Assembly: GCF_001735805.1 (NCBI RefSeq)
Contig: NZ_CP017248.1
Coordinates: 1,798,001 to 1,862,000 of the forward strand
Origin: Streptomyces fodineus
GTDB lineage: Bacteria; Actinomycetota; Actinomycetes; Streptomycetales; Streptomycetaceae
Length of the DNA: 64,000 nt
Direction of reading: 5' to 3'
Within the stretch, counting starts at the first letter, position 1, and each line of letters opens with the position of its first letter. A program made the position numbers and the translations under genes. The notes beneath the pieces were generated by a model. It was not told where the DNA came from, ran no database searches, and saw nothing but the letters and a program-made list of their open reading frames with translations. Positions 24,976 to 35,296 of this stretch are shown one piece after another.

Positions 24976-25221
24976 CCTTCGAAGCTTGCACCACGTAGTC
25001 CAAGACCGCCTCCGTGCATTCCTTCCCCTAGCTCACACCTCCTGGTCGGTATGACCCAGCTCTTGCGCTGCCCACCCAGCCCGCGGCCTCGCGAAGCGTG
25101 GAATTCGACACAATTCCCTCCCTTCAGGCGGATGACTGCATAAAGGTGGTGCTTTAAAGCCGGTTGCACTCCTCCGGTAACCACCTCCAGCAATTCACGA
25201 TCAGTGGCATGGGAGAAGCGT

Positions 25222-26463
25222 TTGATCACGGCACGTAAGCGACGCACCGGACTGATGGCTATGGCCGGCGTATTCGGCGGCGTACTCGCACTCACGGCCC
25301 TCGGCGGTACCAGCAACGCTGCCACCAGCGGCAACGGCACCGGGAATCACCCGAAACCGCAGGCGCAGGTAGATCAGACGGGCGCCCAGGACGCTTCCGA
25401 CGCCCGAATAAGGATCACTCCCGTGCAAGGTGCCTACGACATCGGGATCAACGGCCCCGTCAAGGTCACCGTGAGCAACGGAAAGCTCACCAAGGTGACT
25501 ATGACCGCCGTCGCGACCGGTACCGAGATTCCGGGCACCCTGGCCGCGGACGGCACGTCCTGGACGCCGAACGGCCCGTTGCAGAGGGCCAGTGAATATC
25601 AGATCGCCGCAGAGGCCGCGGACGCCAAGGGCCGCTCCGTCACCGGGACTGCCACGATCACCACGGTCGCCCCGGCCAACGACTTCATCGGGCACCTCTC
25701 CCCCGAGGACGGCTCGACCGTCGGTGTGGGCATGCCGGTGACGGTCGGCTTCGACAAGGCGATCAGCGACAAGGCCGCCGTGGAGTCGGAGATCCAGGTC
25801 AGCTCCAGCAGCGGGCAGCGGGTCGTCGGTCACTGGTTCAACGACGACCGCCTGGACTTCCGCCCCGAGAACCACTGGAAGCCCGGCTCCACCGTCACCG
25901 TCAAGCTGACCCGCCACGGCATCCAGAAGACGGTCACGTTCAAGATCGGCCGGAGCCAGATCAGCACCGTCGACGCCAGGACGAAGCAGATGAGCGTCGT
26001 ACGGGACGGCAAGACGATCAGGACCATCCCGATCTCGTCCGGAAGCCCCGAGCATCCGACGTACAACGGTCAGATGGTCATCTCCGAGAAGTTCCGGCAC
26101 ATCCACATGAACGGTGCGAGCGTCGGCCTCAAGAAGAAGGACGGCAAGCCCGCGTACGACATCAAGGACGTACCGCACGCCATGCGCCTGACCGACTCGG
26201 GCACGTTCATCCACGGCAACTTCTGGGGTGCCGACTCGATCTTCGGCAAGGTCAACGCCAGCCACGGCTGCGTGGGCCTGAAGGACGTCGAGGGTGGCGG
26301 CGACGGCAAGCAGCCCGCCGCGTGGTTCTTCGACAACTCGATGATCGGTGACGTCGTGATCGTCAAGAACTCCGCGGACAAGACCATGCTGGCCCCGGAC
26401 AACGGCCTCGGCGACTGGAACATGCCGTGGGCCGAGTGGGTCTCGGGCAGCGCGATCCACTGA
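25222..26463 (+). CDS. L,D-transpeptidase with Ig-like domains (LdtMt2 type)
   Basis: About 413 residues from TTG 25222, which has GGGAG 6-7 nt upstream; GTG 25204 is in frame but precedes that site. A signal peptide (MAMAGVFGGVLALTALGGTSNA) is followed by a disordered linker, two Ig-like domains (about 60-240) and the YkuD catalytic domain with HGNFW and SHGCVGL, nucleophile Cys350. The C-terminal tail with NMPWAEW is as in mycobacterial enzymes. It makes 3-3 peptidoglycan crosslinks outside the membrane. Monocistronic; followed by a strong hairpin. Confidence 0.92.
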   Translation: MITARKRRTGLMAMAGVFGGVLALTALGGTSNAATSGNGTGNHPKPQAQVDQTGAQDASDARIRITPVQGAYDIGINGPVKVTVSNGKLTKVTMTAVATGTEIPGTLAADGTSWTPNGPLQRASEYQIAAEAADAKGRSVTGTATITTVAPANDFIGHLSPEDGSTVGVGMPVTVGFDKAISDKAAVESEIQVSSSSGQRVVGHWFNDDRLDFRPENHWKPGSTVTVKLTRHGIQKTVTFKIGRSQISTVDARTKQMSVVRDGKTIRTIPISSGSPEHPTYNGQMVISEKFRHIHMNGASVGLKKKDGKPAYDIKDVPHAMRLTDSGTFIHGNFWGADSIFGKVNASHGCVGLKDVEGGGDGKQPAAWFFDNSMIGDVVIVKNSADKTMLAPDNGLGDWNMPWAEWVSGSAIH

Positions 26464-26508
26464 CGCCGCGTCACTCCACGCATAGGAACCCGCATCCCTT
26501 CCGCCCAG

Positions 26509-26537
26509 GCGGCGGCCGACACCATGTCGGCCGCCGC
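26509..26537. terminator. Strong hairpin between ldt and pntB
   Basis: GCGGCGGCCGACA (26509-26521) pairs perfectly with TGTCGGCCGCCGC (26525-26537) around a 3-nt loop; one more G-C pair extends it. It lies between convergent stops at 26463 and 26572 and can terminate both. Confidence 0.75.
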
Positions 26538-26571
26538 CGGTGGCGGGACGGCTAACGGACTCGGAACCGGC

Positions 26572-28038
26572 TCACCGGCCGGCCACCGTCGTCTGACGCG
26601 CGGCCGGGGCCGCTCCTTGACCGCCGTTGGTGCCGAGCTCGCGCAGGATCTCCTCGACGCTCTGCTTGGCGTCGCCGAAGAGCATGCCGTTGTTCCCGCG
26701 GAAGAAGAGCGGGTTCTGCACGCCCGCGTAGCCGGAGGCCATGGAGCGCTTGAAGACGATAACCTGCTCCGCCTCCCAGACCCGCAGCACCGGCATGCCG
26801 GCGATCGGGCTGGCCGGGTCCTCGGTCGCGGCCGGGTTGACGGTGTCGTTCGCGCCGATGACCAGCACGACGGAGGTGTCGGCGAAGTCGTCGTTGATCT
26901 CGTCCATCTCCAGGACGATGTCGTACGGCACCTTCGCCTCGGCCAGCAGCACGTTCATGTGCCCGGGCAGGCGCCCGGCGACGGGATGGACGCCGAAGCG
27001 GACCTCGACGCCCCGCTCGCGCAGCTGTCGCGTCAGCTCCGCGACCGGGTGCTGGGCCTGGGCGACTGCCATGCCGTAGCCGGGGGTGATGATCACCGAG
27101 CGGGCCCGCGCGAGCATCTCGGCCGCCTCCGCGGCCCGCACCTCACGGTGCTCGCCCTGCTCCTCGCCCCCGCCCGTGGGCGCTTCGATGCCGAAGCCGC
27201 CCGCGATCACGGAGATGAAGGACCGGTTCATCGCCTTGCACATGATGTAGGACAGGTAGGCGCCGGAGGAGCCCACCAGCGCGCCCGTGACGATGAGCAG
27301 GTTGTTGTCGAGCAGGAAGCCGGCCGCGGCCGCCGCCCAGCCCGAGTAGCTGTTCAGCATGGAGACGACGACGGGCATGTCGCCGCCGCCGATCGAGGCG
27401 ACCAGGTGCCAGCCGAGGGCCAGCGCCAGCGCGGTGACCGCGATCATCAGCGGCAGATCCGGGCTGATCGTGAACCAGACGGTCAGCGCGACGAAAGCGC
27501 CGAGCGCGCCGAGGTTCAGCGCGTTCTTGCCCGGCAGCATCAGCGGACGGGACTCGATGCGCGCCGAGAGCTTCAGGAACGCGACGATCGAGCCGGTGAA
27601 GGTGACCGCGCCGATGAAGATGCCGATGAACACCTCGGCGTGGTGGATGCCCAGCAGGTCGGCGCCGATCCGGGTCTGCGCCGTACCGTGCGCCTCCACC
27701 TCCAGGTAGCTGTTCCAGCCCACCAGCACCGCGGCGAGGCCGACGAAGCTGTGCAGCACCGCGATCAGTTCCGGCATCTGCGTCATCTCGACGCGGCGGG
27801 CCCGCCACAGGCCGATCGCCGCGCCGAGCGCCATGGCCAGCACGATCAGGGCCACCGCCCCGGCGGTGATGCTCTGCGCCGCCACCACGACCGTGGCGAC
27901 CAGGGCGAGGACCATTCCGGCGATGCCGTAGACGACGCCGGCGCGGGAGGTGCGGTGCTGGGACAGGCCGGCCAGGCTGAGGATGAACAACAGGGCGGCG
28001 ACCAGGTCGGCAGCGTGGGAGGCCGTCAGTGAGGTCAT
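26572..28038 (-). CDS. pntB: NAD(P) transhydrogenase subunit beta
   Basis: 488 residues, the expected length. The N-terminal 280 residues contain about nine membrane segments forming the proton channel ([17 protein letters not shown]). The C-terminal NADP-binding domain dIII is well kept: [69 protein letters not shown]. It works with PntA to reduce NADP+ with NADH using the proton gradient. It starts 7 bp after the pntA stop, so the two form an operon. Confidence 0.95.
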   Translation of the reverse strand: MTSLTASHAADLVAALLFILSLAGLSQHRTSRAGVVYGIAGMVLALVATVVVAAQSITAGAVALIVLAMALGAAIGLWRARRVEMTQMPELIAVLHSFVGLAAVLVGWNSYLEVEAHGTAQTRIGADLLGIHHAEVFIGIFIGAVTFTGSIVAFLKLSARIESRPLMLPGKNALNLGALGAFVALTVWFTISPDLPLMIAVTALALALGWHLVASIGGGDMPVVVSMLNSYSGWAAAAAGFLLDNNLLIVTGALVGSSGAYLSYIMCKAMNRSFISVIAGGFGIEAPTGGGEEQGEHREVRAAEAAEMLARARSVIITPGYGMAVAQAQHPVAELTRQLRERGVEVRFGVHPVAGRLPGHMNVLLAEAKVPYDIVLEMDEINDDFADTSVVLVIGANDTVNPAATEDPASPIAGMPVLRVWEAEQVIVFKRSMASGYAGVQNPLFFRGNNGMLFGDAKQSVEEILRELGTNGGQGAAPAARQTTVAGR

Positions 28039-28044
28039 CTCGGC

Positions 28045-29601
28045 TCAGCCTTTCGAGAACATGGACAGCATGCGGCGGGTGACGGCGAAGCCTCCGAAGA
28101 TGTTCACGCTCGTCAGCAGGATCGCCACGGAGGACAACGCGGTGACGATCCGGTTCTCGTGCCCGATCTGCAGCAGGGCGCCGATCACGACGATCCCGGA
28201 GATCGCGTTGGTCACCGACATCAGCGGCGTGTGCAGCGCGTGGTGCACCTTGCCGATGACGTAGTAGCCGATCACCACCGCCAGGGCGAACACCGTGAAG
28301 TTTCCCGCGAGTTGGGCGGGGGCGAAGGCCGTCAGCAGGAACATGGCGAGCATGCCGAGCCCGATCAGGCCGAAGCGTCCCGCAGGTGTCAGCCTCGGCT
28401 GCTTCGGCTCGGGCCGGGCAAGCGTGGTCTCCGGCTGTGCGGCGGGCGTGGCCGAGACCGCCACGGGCGGGGGCGGCCAGGTGACGTCGCCGTCGCGCAC
28501 CACGGTCACGGCCCGCTGTACGACGTCGTCGAAGTCGATCGCCAGCCGCCCGTCCTTGCCGGGGGTGAGCAGCTTCAGCAGGTTCACCAGGTTGGTGCCG
28601 AACAGCTGCGAGGCCTGGGCGGGCAGCCGGGAGGCGAGGTCGGTGTAGCCGATGATGGTGACGCCGTTGTCGGTGACGACCGCACGCCCGGGCACGGTGC
28701 CCTCGACGTTGCCGCCCTGGGCGGCGGCCATGTCGACGACGACGCTGCCCGGCTTCATGACCGCCACGTCCCGGGCCGTCAGCAGGCGCGGCGCCGGCCG
28801 GCCCGGGATCAGCGCGGTGGTGATCACGATGTCCACGTCCGCTGCCTGCTCGTGGTAGAGCTCGGCGGCGGCACGGTCGTAGTCGGCGGAGGTCGCCTTG
28901 GCGTAGCCGTCGGTGCTCGTCTCCTGGGCGACGTGCACCGGGAGGTACTCGCCGCCCAGCGACTTCACCTGGTCCGCGACCTCGGGCCGCGGGTCGGTCG
29001 CCCGCACGATCGCGCCGAGGCTGGACGCCGCACCGATCGCCGCCAGACCGGCCACGCCCGCGCCGGCGACCAGCACCTTCGCCGGCGGCACCTTGCCCGC
29101 CGCGGTGACCTGGCCGGTGAAGAAACGGCCGAAGACGTGCGCGGCCTCGATCACCGCACGGTACCCGGCGATGTTCGCCATCGACGACAGCACGTCCATC
29201 GACTGAGCGCGCGAGATGCGCGGCACCGTGTCCAGCGCCAGAGCGGTCACCCCGGCATCGGCGAGTGCCCGAAGCAGTTCGGGCTTTTGCGCCGGCGCCA
29301 GCAGGGCGACCACTGTCGTGCCCTGCCGGAGCCGGGTGATCTCCGCGTCGGAGGGGGGGTTCACCTTCAGGACGACATCCGCGTCCCAGGCCTCGCCGAT
29401 CTCCGCGCCGGTATCGCGGTAGGCCTGGTCACCGAAGCCGGACGCCGCGCCGGCCTCGGACTCCACCACGACCTCGTAGCCGAGACCCAGCAGCTGGCGT
29501 ACGGTCGCCGGCGTCGCCGCGACACGCGTCTCGCCGGAGACGGACTCGGCCACCACGCCGACGCGCTGGGGTGGGCGGTGCGCAGGTTCTTGTGCAGACA
29601 T
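28045..29601 (-). CDS. pntA: NAD(P) transhydrogenase subunit alpha (fused form)
   Basis: 518 residues, ATG after AGGAGAG. Residues 1-370 are the NAD-binding domain dI, similar to alanine dehydrogenase (AESVSGETRVAATP, VLVAGAGVAGLAAIGAASSLGA, DMAAAQGGN). The C-terminal 110 residues carry the membrane segments that are a separate PntA2 subunit in some bacteria (GYYVIGKVHHALHTPLMSVTNAISG), so this is the E. coli-like fused type. Upstream is a 198-bp gap with two short hairpins and no clear promoter. Confidence 0.95.
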   Translation of the reverse strand: MSAQEPAHRPPQRVGVVAESVSGETRVAATPATVRQLLGLGYEVVVESEAGAASGFGDQAYRDTGAEIGEAWDADVVLKVNPPSDAEITRLRQGTTVVALLAPAQKPELLRALADAGVTALALDTVPRISRAQSMDVLSSMANIAGYRAVIEAAHVFGRFFTGQVTAAGKVPPAKVLVAGAGVAGLAAIGAASSLGAIVRATDPRPEVADQVKSLGGEYLPVHVAQETSTDGYAKATSADYDRAAAELYHEQAADVDIVITTALIPGRPAPRLLTARDVAVMKPGSVVVDMAAAQGGNVEGTVPGRAVVTDNGVTIIGYTDLASRLPAQASQLFGTNLVNLLKLLTPGKDGRLAIDFDDVVQRAVTVVRDGDVTWPPPPVAVSATPAAQPETTLARPEPKQPRLTPAGRFGLIGLGMLAMFLLTAFAPAQLAGNFTVFALAVVIGYYVIGKVHHALHTPLMSVTNAISGIVVIGALLQIGHENRIVTALSSVAILLTSVNIFGGFAVTRRMLSMFSKG

Positions 29602-29799
29602 TTCTCGTGTTCTCTCCTGGGAGGAGGGCCTGACGGACTATCCGCTGTCAAAGGGCGTCCACAGGGCTCGTCCTCGTGGACACCGGCCGTGGGAACCTAC
29701 CCGCCGGAGTCGCCCGTGCCTACGGGCATGGCCGTGGTGTGTTTCACTCGGCGGTCACCGCGCCGCCGTTCGCCCGCGGCGTACGCAGGAGGTGACGCT

Positions 29800-31059
29800 C
29801 TACCTCTCCCGAGGTGTGCCGGGAGACAGGGTGACCCGCAGGATGGTGTGACGTGGCACCTGGCTGCCGGGCGAGGGGGCCTGCTCACATACCCGGCCGA
29901 CGGGCGCGCCGGGTCGAGGGCACGCTCGGTGCCGGACGGGCTGGACGCGTACGCCGGCTGCCTGGGCGCTCGATCGGGCTTCGGTCATCGTCTCGCCGAT
30001 CAGCGCGGGTGCCGCGACCCGGGGACGAGCAGCGGCGTGGGATCCGATGATCACGTAGGTGCCCACGGCGGCCGCCAGCAGCACCGCCATCGCCTGGAGT
30101 GACCGGCGGATACGCCGTCGGCGCACGGGGCGTTCTTTCCGGGGCTCCCGGGGCGGCGGTAGCCGGGTGTGCCGCACCGTCGCAGGTGGAGCCGGCAGCG
30201 GCGAGGTGACCGCCGTGGCACGGCCTGCCAGTACCTTTCCGATGGCGTCGCGCATCTCCTCGGCGGTCTGGTACCGGTCCGCACGGTCCTTGGCCAGCGC
30301 GCGCAGCACCAGGGTGTCGTAGGCGGCCGGCAGCCTCGGGTCGTGGGCGGAGGGGGGCACCGGTGGTTCCGAGACGTGCTTCATGGCCACGGCCAGCGGG
30401 GTGTCACCGGTGAACGGGGGGCGGCGGGTGAGCAGCTCGTACAGCAGGCAGCCGGTCGAGTACAGGTCGGTGCGGAAGTCCACCTGCTCGCCCCGGGCCT
30501 GTTCCGGCGAGAGGTACTCGGCCGTGCCCACCACCACCGAGGTGCGGGTGAGGGTCGTACCCGCCCGGTCCACCGAGCGGGCGATACCGAAATCCGTCAC
30601 CTTCACGGCGCCCTCGTGGGAGAGCATGACGTTCGCCGGTTTGATGTCCCGGTGAACGATGCCGTGGCGGTGGGCGTGATCGAGCGCCTCCAGCACGCCG
30701 GCGGTGAGTTCCAGGGCGTGCTCGGGTCCGGTGATCCGTGCCTCGCGCACGGACTGGAGCAGCGTGGCGCCCTTGACGTACTCCATCACGAGGTACGGGA
30801 CGAGGCGGCCGTCGATCGTGTCCTCGCCCGCGTCGTAGACGGCGACGACGGACGGGTGGCCCAACAGGGCCGCCGAGACCACCTCACGGCGGAAACGCGC
30901 CCAGTGTTCGGCATCGGCCGCCAGTTCCGGCCGGAGCGTCTTCACGGCGACCCGGCGGAACAGCAGCAGATCGTACGCCAGCCATACCTCGGCCATCCCC
31001 CCTTGGCCCAGGACCTGTTCCAGACGGTAGCGCCCGCCCAGACGACGTGAACGATCCAC
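29800..31059 (-). CDS. Ser/Thr protein kinase with one PASTA domain
   Basis: 419 residues from GTG 31059, with GGGGGAG 5 nt upstream; the longer frame to 31143 lacks a site. The kinase domain spans about 12-275: GQGGMAEVW loop, Lys40 in VAVKTL, HRDIKPANVM catalytic loop, DFG and an APE-like SPEQ. Then a basic linker, one membrane segment (AMAVLLAAAVGTYVIIG) and a single extracellular PASTA-like domain (PALIGETMTEARSSAQAAGV, CEQAPSPGSQVP). PASTA kinases sense muropeptides and phosphorylate division, wall and regulatory proteins. It is divergent from the glycosyltransferase gene at 31296. Confidence 0.92.
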   Translation of the reverse strand: MDRSRRLGGRYRLEQVLGQGGMAEVWLAYDLLLFRRVAVKTLRPELAADAEHWARFRREVVSAALLGHPSVVAVYDAGEDTIDGRLVPYLVMEYVKGATLLQSVREARITGPEHALELTAGVLEALDHAHRHGIVHRDIKPANVMLSHEGAVKVTDFGIARSVDRAGTTLTRTSVVVGTAEYLSPEQARGEQVDFRTDLYSTGCLLYELLTRRPPFTGDTPLAVAMKHVSEPPVPPSAHDPRLPAAYDTLVLRALAKDRADRYQTAEEMRDAIGKVLAGRATAVTSPLPAPPATVRHTRLPPPREPRKERPVRRRRIRRSLQAMAVLLAAAVGTYVIIGSHAAARPRVAAPALIGETMTEARSSAQAAGVRVQPVRHRACPRPGAPVGRVCEQAPSPGSQVPRHTILRVTLSPGTPRER

Positions 31060-31199
31060 GGTGCTCCCCCTCGTTGCCGACGTCCGCCGAGGCACCGTAG
31101 GGGCGGTTCTTGTGGGATCTCTGTGATCCGGGAACCTCCTCACCGGGAGGCTTGGCCCACACCGCGGGGCACAGGGTGCCGGACGCCCGTCAGCCCAGT

Positions 31200-31214
31200 C
31201 CTACATAATGTAGG
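31200..31214. promoter_or_regulatory. Palindrome upstream of the glycosyltransferase gene (site 1)
   Basis: CCTACATAATGTAGG is a perfect inverted repeat with a 1-nt centre, 82 bp before the TTG start at 31296. A variant, CCTACGTGATGTAGG, lies upstream of the convergent partner gene at 35297-35311. The shared position and rare AT-rich core suggest a common regulator. A TACA(n)TGTA core also resembles BlaI/CopY-type operators, which is only a hint. Confidence 0.55.
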
Positions 31215-31295
31215 GGTCATCGGGTGCCGCCCACCGGGTCCTCCGCTGCGTCACCGGCGCAGGGTGCCGTCACGACCGCACGAACGGGAGCAGAG

Positions 31296-32909
31296 TTGTC
31301 CAGCGCGAACGACGGGTCGGTGACGGTGGTGGTCATCGCCTACAACGACGTGGAGCACGTCGCGGAGGCGGTGGCCTCGGCTCTCGCACAGGGCGATGCG
31401 GTCGGCGAGGTCGTCGTCGTGGACGATGCTTCCACCGACGACACACCTCGGGTATTGGAACAGCTCGCGGCCACCGAGCCGCGCGTGCGCGTCGTCCGCC
31501 GTGCGGTCAACAGCGGCGGCTGCGGCACCCCGCGCAACGACGGTATCGACGCGGCCCGCCACCCGTGGCTCGTCTTCCTCGACAGCGACGATGTGCTGCC
31601 GCCGAAGGCCGTGGACACGCTCCTCGCCGTCGCACTCCGGCATGACGCCGATGTGACGGCAGGCCTGTGCGTTCGGCGCGAGCTGCCCGGCGGGCGTGAG
31701 ATCCCCTGGCAGAAACAGCTGTTCACGACGGAGTCGGTGCACGACGGGGTGGCCGGGCGCCCGCAGACGCTGTGGGACACGCTGTCGGTGAACAAGATCT
31801 ACCGCCGTGACTTCCTGCTGTCCCGGCGGATCCGTTTCCCCGACGGCGCGGCGCACTACGAGGACTTCGTGTTCACCGCGCGTGTCTACGCGGCCGGGCC
31901 GCGCTTCGCCGTCACTCCCGAAACCGTCTACATCTGGCATGTGCGCTATGGCACCGGCCAGGCTTCGATCTCGCTGCGCCGGGACCGGATCCAGAACTGG
32001 CAGGACCGGGTCGCCGCCCATCAGCAGGTGCTGGAGATCATGCGGGACAGCGGCGACCAGGATCTGCTGATCGCCGCGCAGACGAAATTCCTCGAGTTCG
32101 ATCTCGCCGTGTACCTGCGCGAACTGCCGCGGCGGACGCCGGAGTACCAGGACGTCTGGTGGCGGATCGCCCGCGAGCACGTGGGCGCCTTCGAGGCGGA
32201 GGCCGTGCGCCGGGCCACTCCCGCTGCCCGCTGGCGCACCGAGGTGCTGCTCGGACGCGAGCGAAACGCCGTGGACATCCGGCGGCTGGCCGAGCTGGCG
32301 GCCGACCCGCCGCGGCTGACGCCGCCGTACGCCGGTGACGCGCGGCGACCGCTGTGGGACGAGGCGGATTCCACCCCCGAGGGGACGGACGAGATCGTGC
32401 TCGACGGTCTCGACGACGCCCCTGTCGCACTGCTGCCCTTCTACGTCCTCGGGAACGTGGGTGCGGGTCGCCGGCTCGTGCTCGACCTGCGACTGGCCGA
32501 CCTCTACGGCAGGACCGCGAAGGCCGGCCCGCAGCGGGCGACCGTCGAGTTGCGGCACCGGGTGACGGGCGCGGCACACCGGTACGAGGCCGAGTGGGAA
32601 GCCGAGCCGGGCGGACACGGCTGGCGTGCCGCCATCACTGCGGACGTGACAGCCCTGTGTGAAGGCGGCACGATCACCACCTGGGACGCCTGGGTGACCC
32701 TGACCTTCCGGGACGGCGAGTCGGCCACGATGCCGCTTCGTGCGGGATCCGGCCTCAGGCGGCTGGTGCGGATGGGCCGTCGGGGACGGGTGCTGTTGCT
32801 CCAGCCGTACGCCACCAACAGCGGCTGCCTCGCCGTGCGCGTCGCGGATGGCCTTTCCGGGCTGCGCCGCGTTGTCGCGGGACGGTTCGCCCGTCGCGTG
32901 CGCAGCTGA
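31296..32909 (+). CDS. Family 2 glycosyltransferase (wall teichoic acid/polymer type)
   Basis: 537 residues from TTG 31296, with GGGAG 6 nt upstream. The GT-A domain occupies residues about 5-220: VVVIAYNDVEHV, VVDDASTDDTP (nucleotide-sugar site), GTPRNDGIDAARHPWLVFLDSDD (DxD), YEDFVFTARVY. The rest contains a helical linker and a C-terminal beta-rich domain (LVLDLRLADLYGRTAKAG to the end), as in TarS/TarP-like enzymes that glycosylate teichoic acid. No signal peptide; cytoplasmic side. It converges with the GT2/CDP-glycerol transferase gene, with only 12 bp between stops, and shares an upstream palindrome with it. Confidence 0.82.
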   Translation: MSSANDGSVTVVVIAYNDVEHVAEAVASALAQGDAVGEVVVVDDASTDDTPRVLEQLAATEPRVRVVRRAVNSGGCGTPRNDGIDAARHPWLVFLDSDDVLPPKAVDTLLAVALRHDADVTAGLCVRRELPGGREIPWQKQLFTTESVHDGVAGRPQTLWDTLSVNKIYRRDFLLSRRIRFPDGAAHYEDFVFTARVYAAGPRFAVTPETVYIWHVRYGTGQASISLRRDRIQNWQDRVAAHQQVLEIMRDSGDQDLLIAAQTKFLEFDLAVYLRELPRRTPEYQDVWWRIAREHVGAFEAEAVRRATPAARWRTEVLLGRERNAVDIRRLAELAADPPRLTPPYAGDARRPLWDEADSTPEGTDEIVLDGLDDAPVALLPFYVLGNVGAGRRLVLDLRLADLYGRTAKAGPQRATVELRHRVTGAAHRYEAEWEAEPGGHGWRAAITADVTALCEGGTITTWDAWVTLTFRDGESATMPLRAGSGLRRLVRMGRRGRVLLLQPYATNSGCLAVRVADGLSGLRRVVAGRFARRVRS

Positions 32910-32921
32910 GCGGCGACGAGG

Positions 32922-35153
32922 TCAACTGCCCGCCTGTACTGGTCCGTTCTGGTCGGCCGGCTCTCCCAGGAAGACTCTGCGCACCACGCGTTCGGCCGCG
33001 TGCCCGTCGTCGTAGGGGCAGAAGCGTGCCCGGAATCCGGAGCGCCGCTTGGTCATGTGCGGCCCCGTGTACTCGCCGCTGAGGAAGACCTCGGCGAGTT
33101 CCTCCTGCGTGGTGGCGACCGCTCCGGGCGCTTCGGCGAGGAGGTCGAAGTAGACGCCTCGTGCGCGGCGGTACGTCTCCCAGTCGGGCGCGTAGATCAC
33201 GATCGGCCGGTCCAGGGCGGCGTAGTCGAACATCACCGAGGAGTAGTCGGTGACCAGCACGTCGGCGGCGATGCTCAGGTCTTCGATCGACGGGTGGGAC
33301 GAGACGTCCACGACGTTCCGCGACGGGACGGTCCGAGGGCTGTCGAAGTAGTGCGCACGCACCAGCAGGACATGGTCGTCACCGAGCTGATCAGCGAACC
33401 GCCGCACGTCGAGCAGGGGTGCCGCCTGGTCCTGGTGGTCGCGGTGGGTGGGCGCATAGAGGACGGCGGTCTGCCCAGGGGCGATGCCCAGTTCGTCCCG
33501 CACACGGTTCACCTCGTCGAGCGAGGCGTTGACCAGCCGGTCGACGCGCGGATAGCCCGTCTCCAGCACCTCGTAGCCACCGGGGTAGACCCTGGTGAAC
33601 ACCTCGGTGGTGTGCGGGTTCGGCGAGACCAGGAAGTCCCATCGCCCGCACTGCTCCACCAGCCGGTCGAAGTTCATGCCGCGCGCGGCCGCGGGGTGGT
33701 CCCGCAGGTCGGTGCCCATCTTCTTCAGGGGGGTGCCGTGCTGTGTCTGCACCAGCACCGCGCCGCGCCGCTTGGGCAGCTCATAAGGGAAGTTGACGTT
33801 GTTGACCAGATACTTGGCCCGGGCCATGGTGCGCAGGCATCGTGCCGATCCGTCCACCACGTACTCGACCCCCGGCGGGATCGATCCCGCCCTGTCCTTG
33901 GCGACCACCCACACCCCGCGGATGCCGGGTGCGAGCTCACGGGCCTTCTCGTAGACGGCCGCGGGGTTGCAGGCGTAACCCCGGTTCCAGTAGGCGGCGT
34001 AGACGGCAAGGCTGTCGTCGACGGGTAGCAGCAGACAGGCGCGGTAGTAGGCCCGCCGCAGCGCCGTTGCCACGAGCCGGGGCGCCCGCCGTGCCGTACG
34101 GCGCGCCCGGCCGAGGGCGGTACGAAGGGCGAGACGAAGCCGGTTCACCGGTTCCAGGGCCGCGTACGCGGAGTAGGCGCCCCGCTCCACCAGCCGGTAC
34201 TGCAGGCCGCGCAGCCCGGACGGGTGGGAGTAGTCGCGTGGCCGGAACCTGCGGAAGTGGTCCGACGTCTGCCGGAAGAACTCGCGCCGCATGTCCTCCG
34301 GCACGAGTCCGGGGGTGGCGAGCACCGTCGTCGCATGACGTACGGTCCGGTCGAACACGGCCCTGCGGAAGGGCTCGGCGGTCTCGGCCTCGCGGTCGAT
34401 GAAGGCGAAGATCCGCTCGTACTGGCCGAAGAGATCGAAGTGCTTCGGGCTGGAGGTGTTGGTGATGGCTCCCTGACGCCCGCGCCGGTAGTGGTAGCAG
34501 ACACGGTCGAGCAGGCTGAGCCGGCGCGCCGCGAGCAGGGTGGGATAGGTGACCGAGATGTCCTCGTAGTACCCGTGCCCGAACTCCACGTCCAGACCCA
34601 GCAGGAAGTCGCGGCGCAGCACCCTGCTCCACGCGGTCATGACGAGGTCCATGGTGGCCGGGCGCTCCGCGAGCGTGAACGTCTCGGGGGTGTCCCGGAA
34701 CAGATGCGCCCGGACATTGCGCTCCAGGTCTCCCTCAGGGTAGAGGAGGGCGTGGTCGACGAGAAGCACGTCGGGCTCGGTCCGCTTCAGCCGCTCCGCG
34801 ACCGCGGCGAGCGCCCCGTCGGCCAGCCGGTCGTCGCTGTCGACGAACCACACGTAGTCGCCTCGGGCCCGCGCCAGTCCCTCGCCGCGCGCCCGGCCGA
34901 GGCCGACGTTCTGCGGCAGGTGGACCACGCGCAGCCGCTGGTCCCGGGCCGCGTACTCGTCGAGAAGGGCACCGCTGGCGTCAGGGGAACAGTCGTCCAC
35001 GGCCACGACCTCGATACCCTGAAAGGACTGAGACGCCCCGAGGACCGAGTCGAGGCACTCCGGCAGATACTCCTGCACCTGGTAGACCGGCAGGACGATA
35101 CTGATGAGTACCTCTTCGCCGGGTTGCAGGGCCGGGGTGTCGGTCGTTGCCAC
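32922..35153 (-). CDS. Bifunctional GT2 / CDP-glycerol glycerophosphotransferase (TagF-like)
   Basis: 743 residues from GTG 35153, preceded by GGAG at proper distance. The N-terminal GT2 domain (residues about 15-240) has VAVDDCSPDASG and YVWFVDSDDR. The C-terminal Glyphos_transf domain (about 390-735) has NNVNFPYELPKR, TQHGTPLKKMG, LYAPTHRDH and TDYSSVMFDYAALDRP with the catalytic His residues. TagF/TarL-type enzymes polymerise glycerol- or ribitol-phosphate on teichoic acids at the inner membrane face. This two-domain arrangement is usual in actinomycetes. Its upstream region carries the second copy of the palindrome. Confidence 0.9.
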   Translation of the reverse strand: MATTDTPALQPGEEVLISIVLPVYQVQEYLPECLDSVLGASQSFQGIEVVAVDDCSPDASGALLDEYAARDQRLRVVHLPQNVGLGRARGEGLARARGDYVWFVDSDDRLADGALAAVAERLKRTEPDVLLVDHALLYPEGDLERNVRAHLFRDTPETFTLAERPATMDLVMTAWSRVLRRDFLLGLDVEFGHGYYEDISVTYPTLLAARRLSLLDRVCYHYRRGRQGAITNTSSPKHFDLFGQYERIFAFIDREAETAEPFRRAVFDRTVRHATTVLATPGLVPEDMRREFFRQTSDHFRRFRPRDYSHPSGLRGLQYRLVERGAYSAYAALEPVNRLRLALRTALGRARRTARRAPRLVATALRRAYYRACLLLPVDDSLAVYAAYWNRGYACNPAAVYEKARELAPGIRGVWVVAKDRAGSIPPGVEYVVDGSARCLRTMARAKYLVNNVNFPYELPKRRGAVLVQTQHGTPLKKMGTDLRDHPAAARGMNFDRLVEQCGRWDFLVSPNPHTTEVFTRVYPGGYEVLETGYPRVDRLVNASLDEVNRVRDELGIAPGQTAVLYAPTHRDHQDQAAPLLDVRRFADQLGDDHVLLVRAHYFDSPRTVPSRNVVDVSSHPSIEDLSIAADVLVTDYSSVMFDYAALDRPIVIYAPDWETYRRARGVYFDLLAEAPGAVATTQEELAEVFLSGEYTGPHMTKRRSGFRARFCPYDDGHAAERVVRRVFLGEPADQNGPVQAGS

Positions 35154-35296
35154 ATGGTCTCCAGACAAGTGCACTTGTGCGCTGCGGCTCGCTGTGCCGA
35201 AGACGTATATGCGGCACCGATCCGATGACCATCCTGACGACACACCGAGGCGCCCCTTCACAGGGGAACGCGGCAGCTCCTCGAGCACACAGTAGC

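Noticed and set aside
24976..25221. Possible c-di-AMP (ydaO-type) riboswitch upstream of the L,D-transpeptidase
   Set aside because: Such riboswitches precede wall-enzyme genes in Streptomyces, so it was looked for, but the gap is too short and the conserved core sequences are absent.
28159..30102. 647-codon plus-strand frame
   Set aside because: It lies antisense to pntA and the kinase; composition is His/Arg/Gly-rich and no motif is present.
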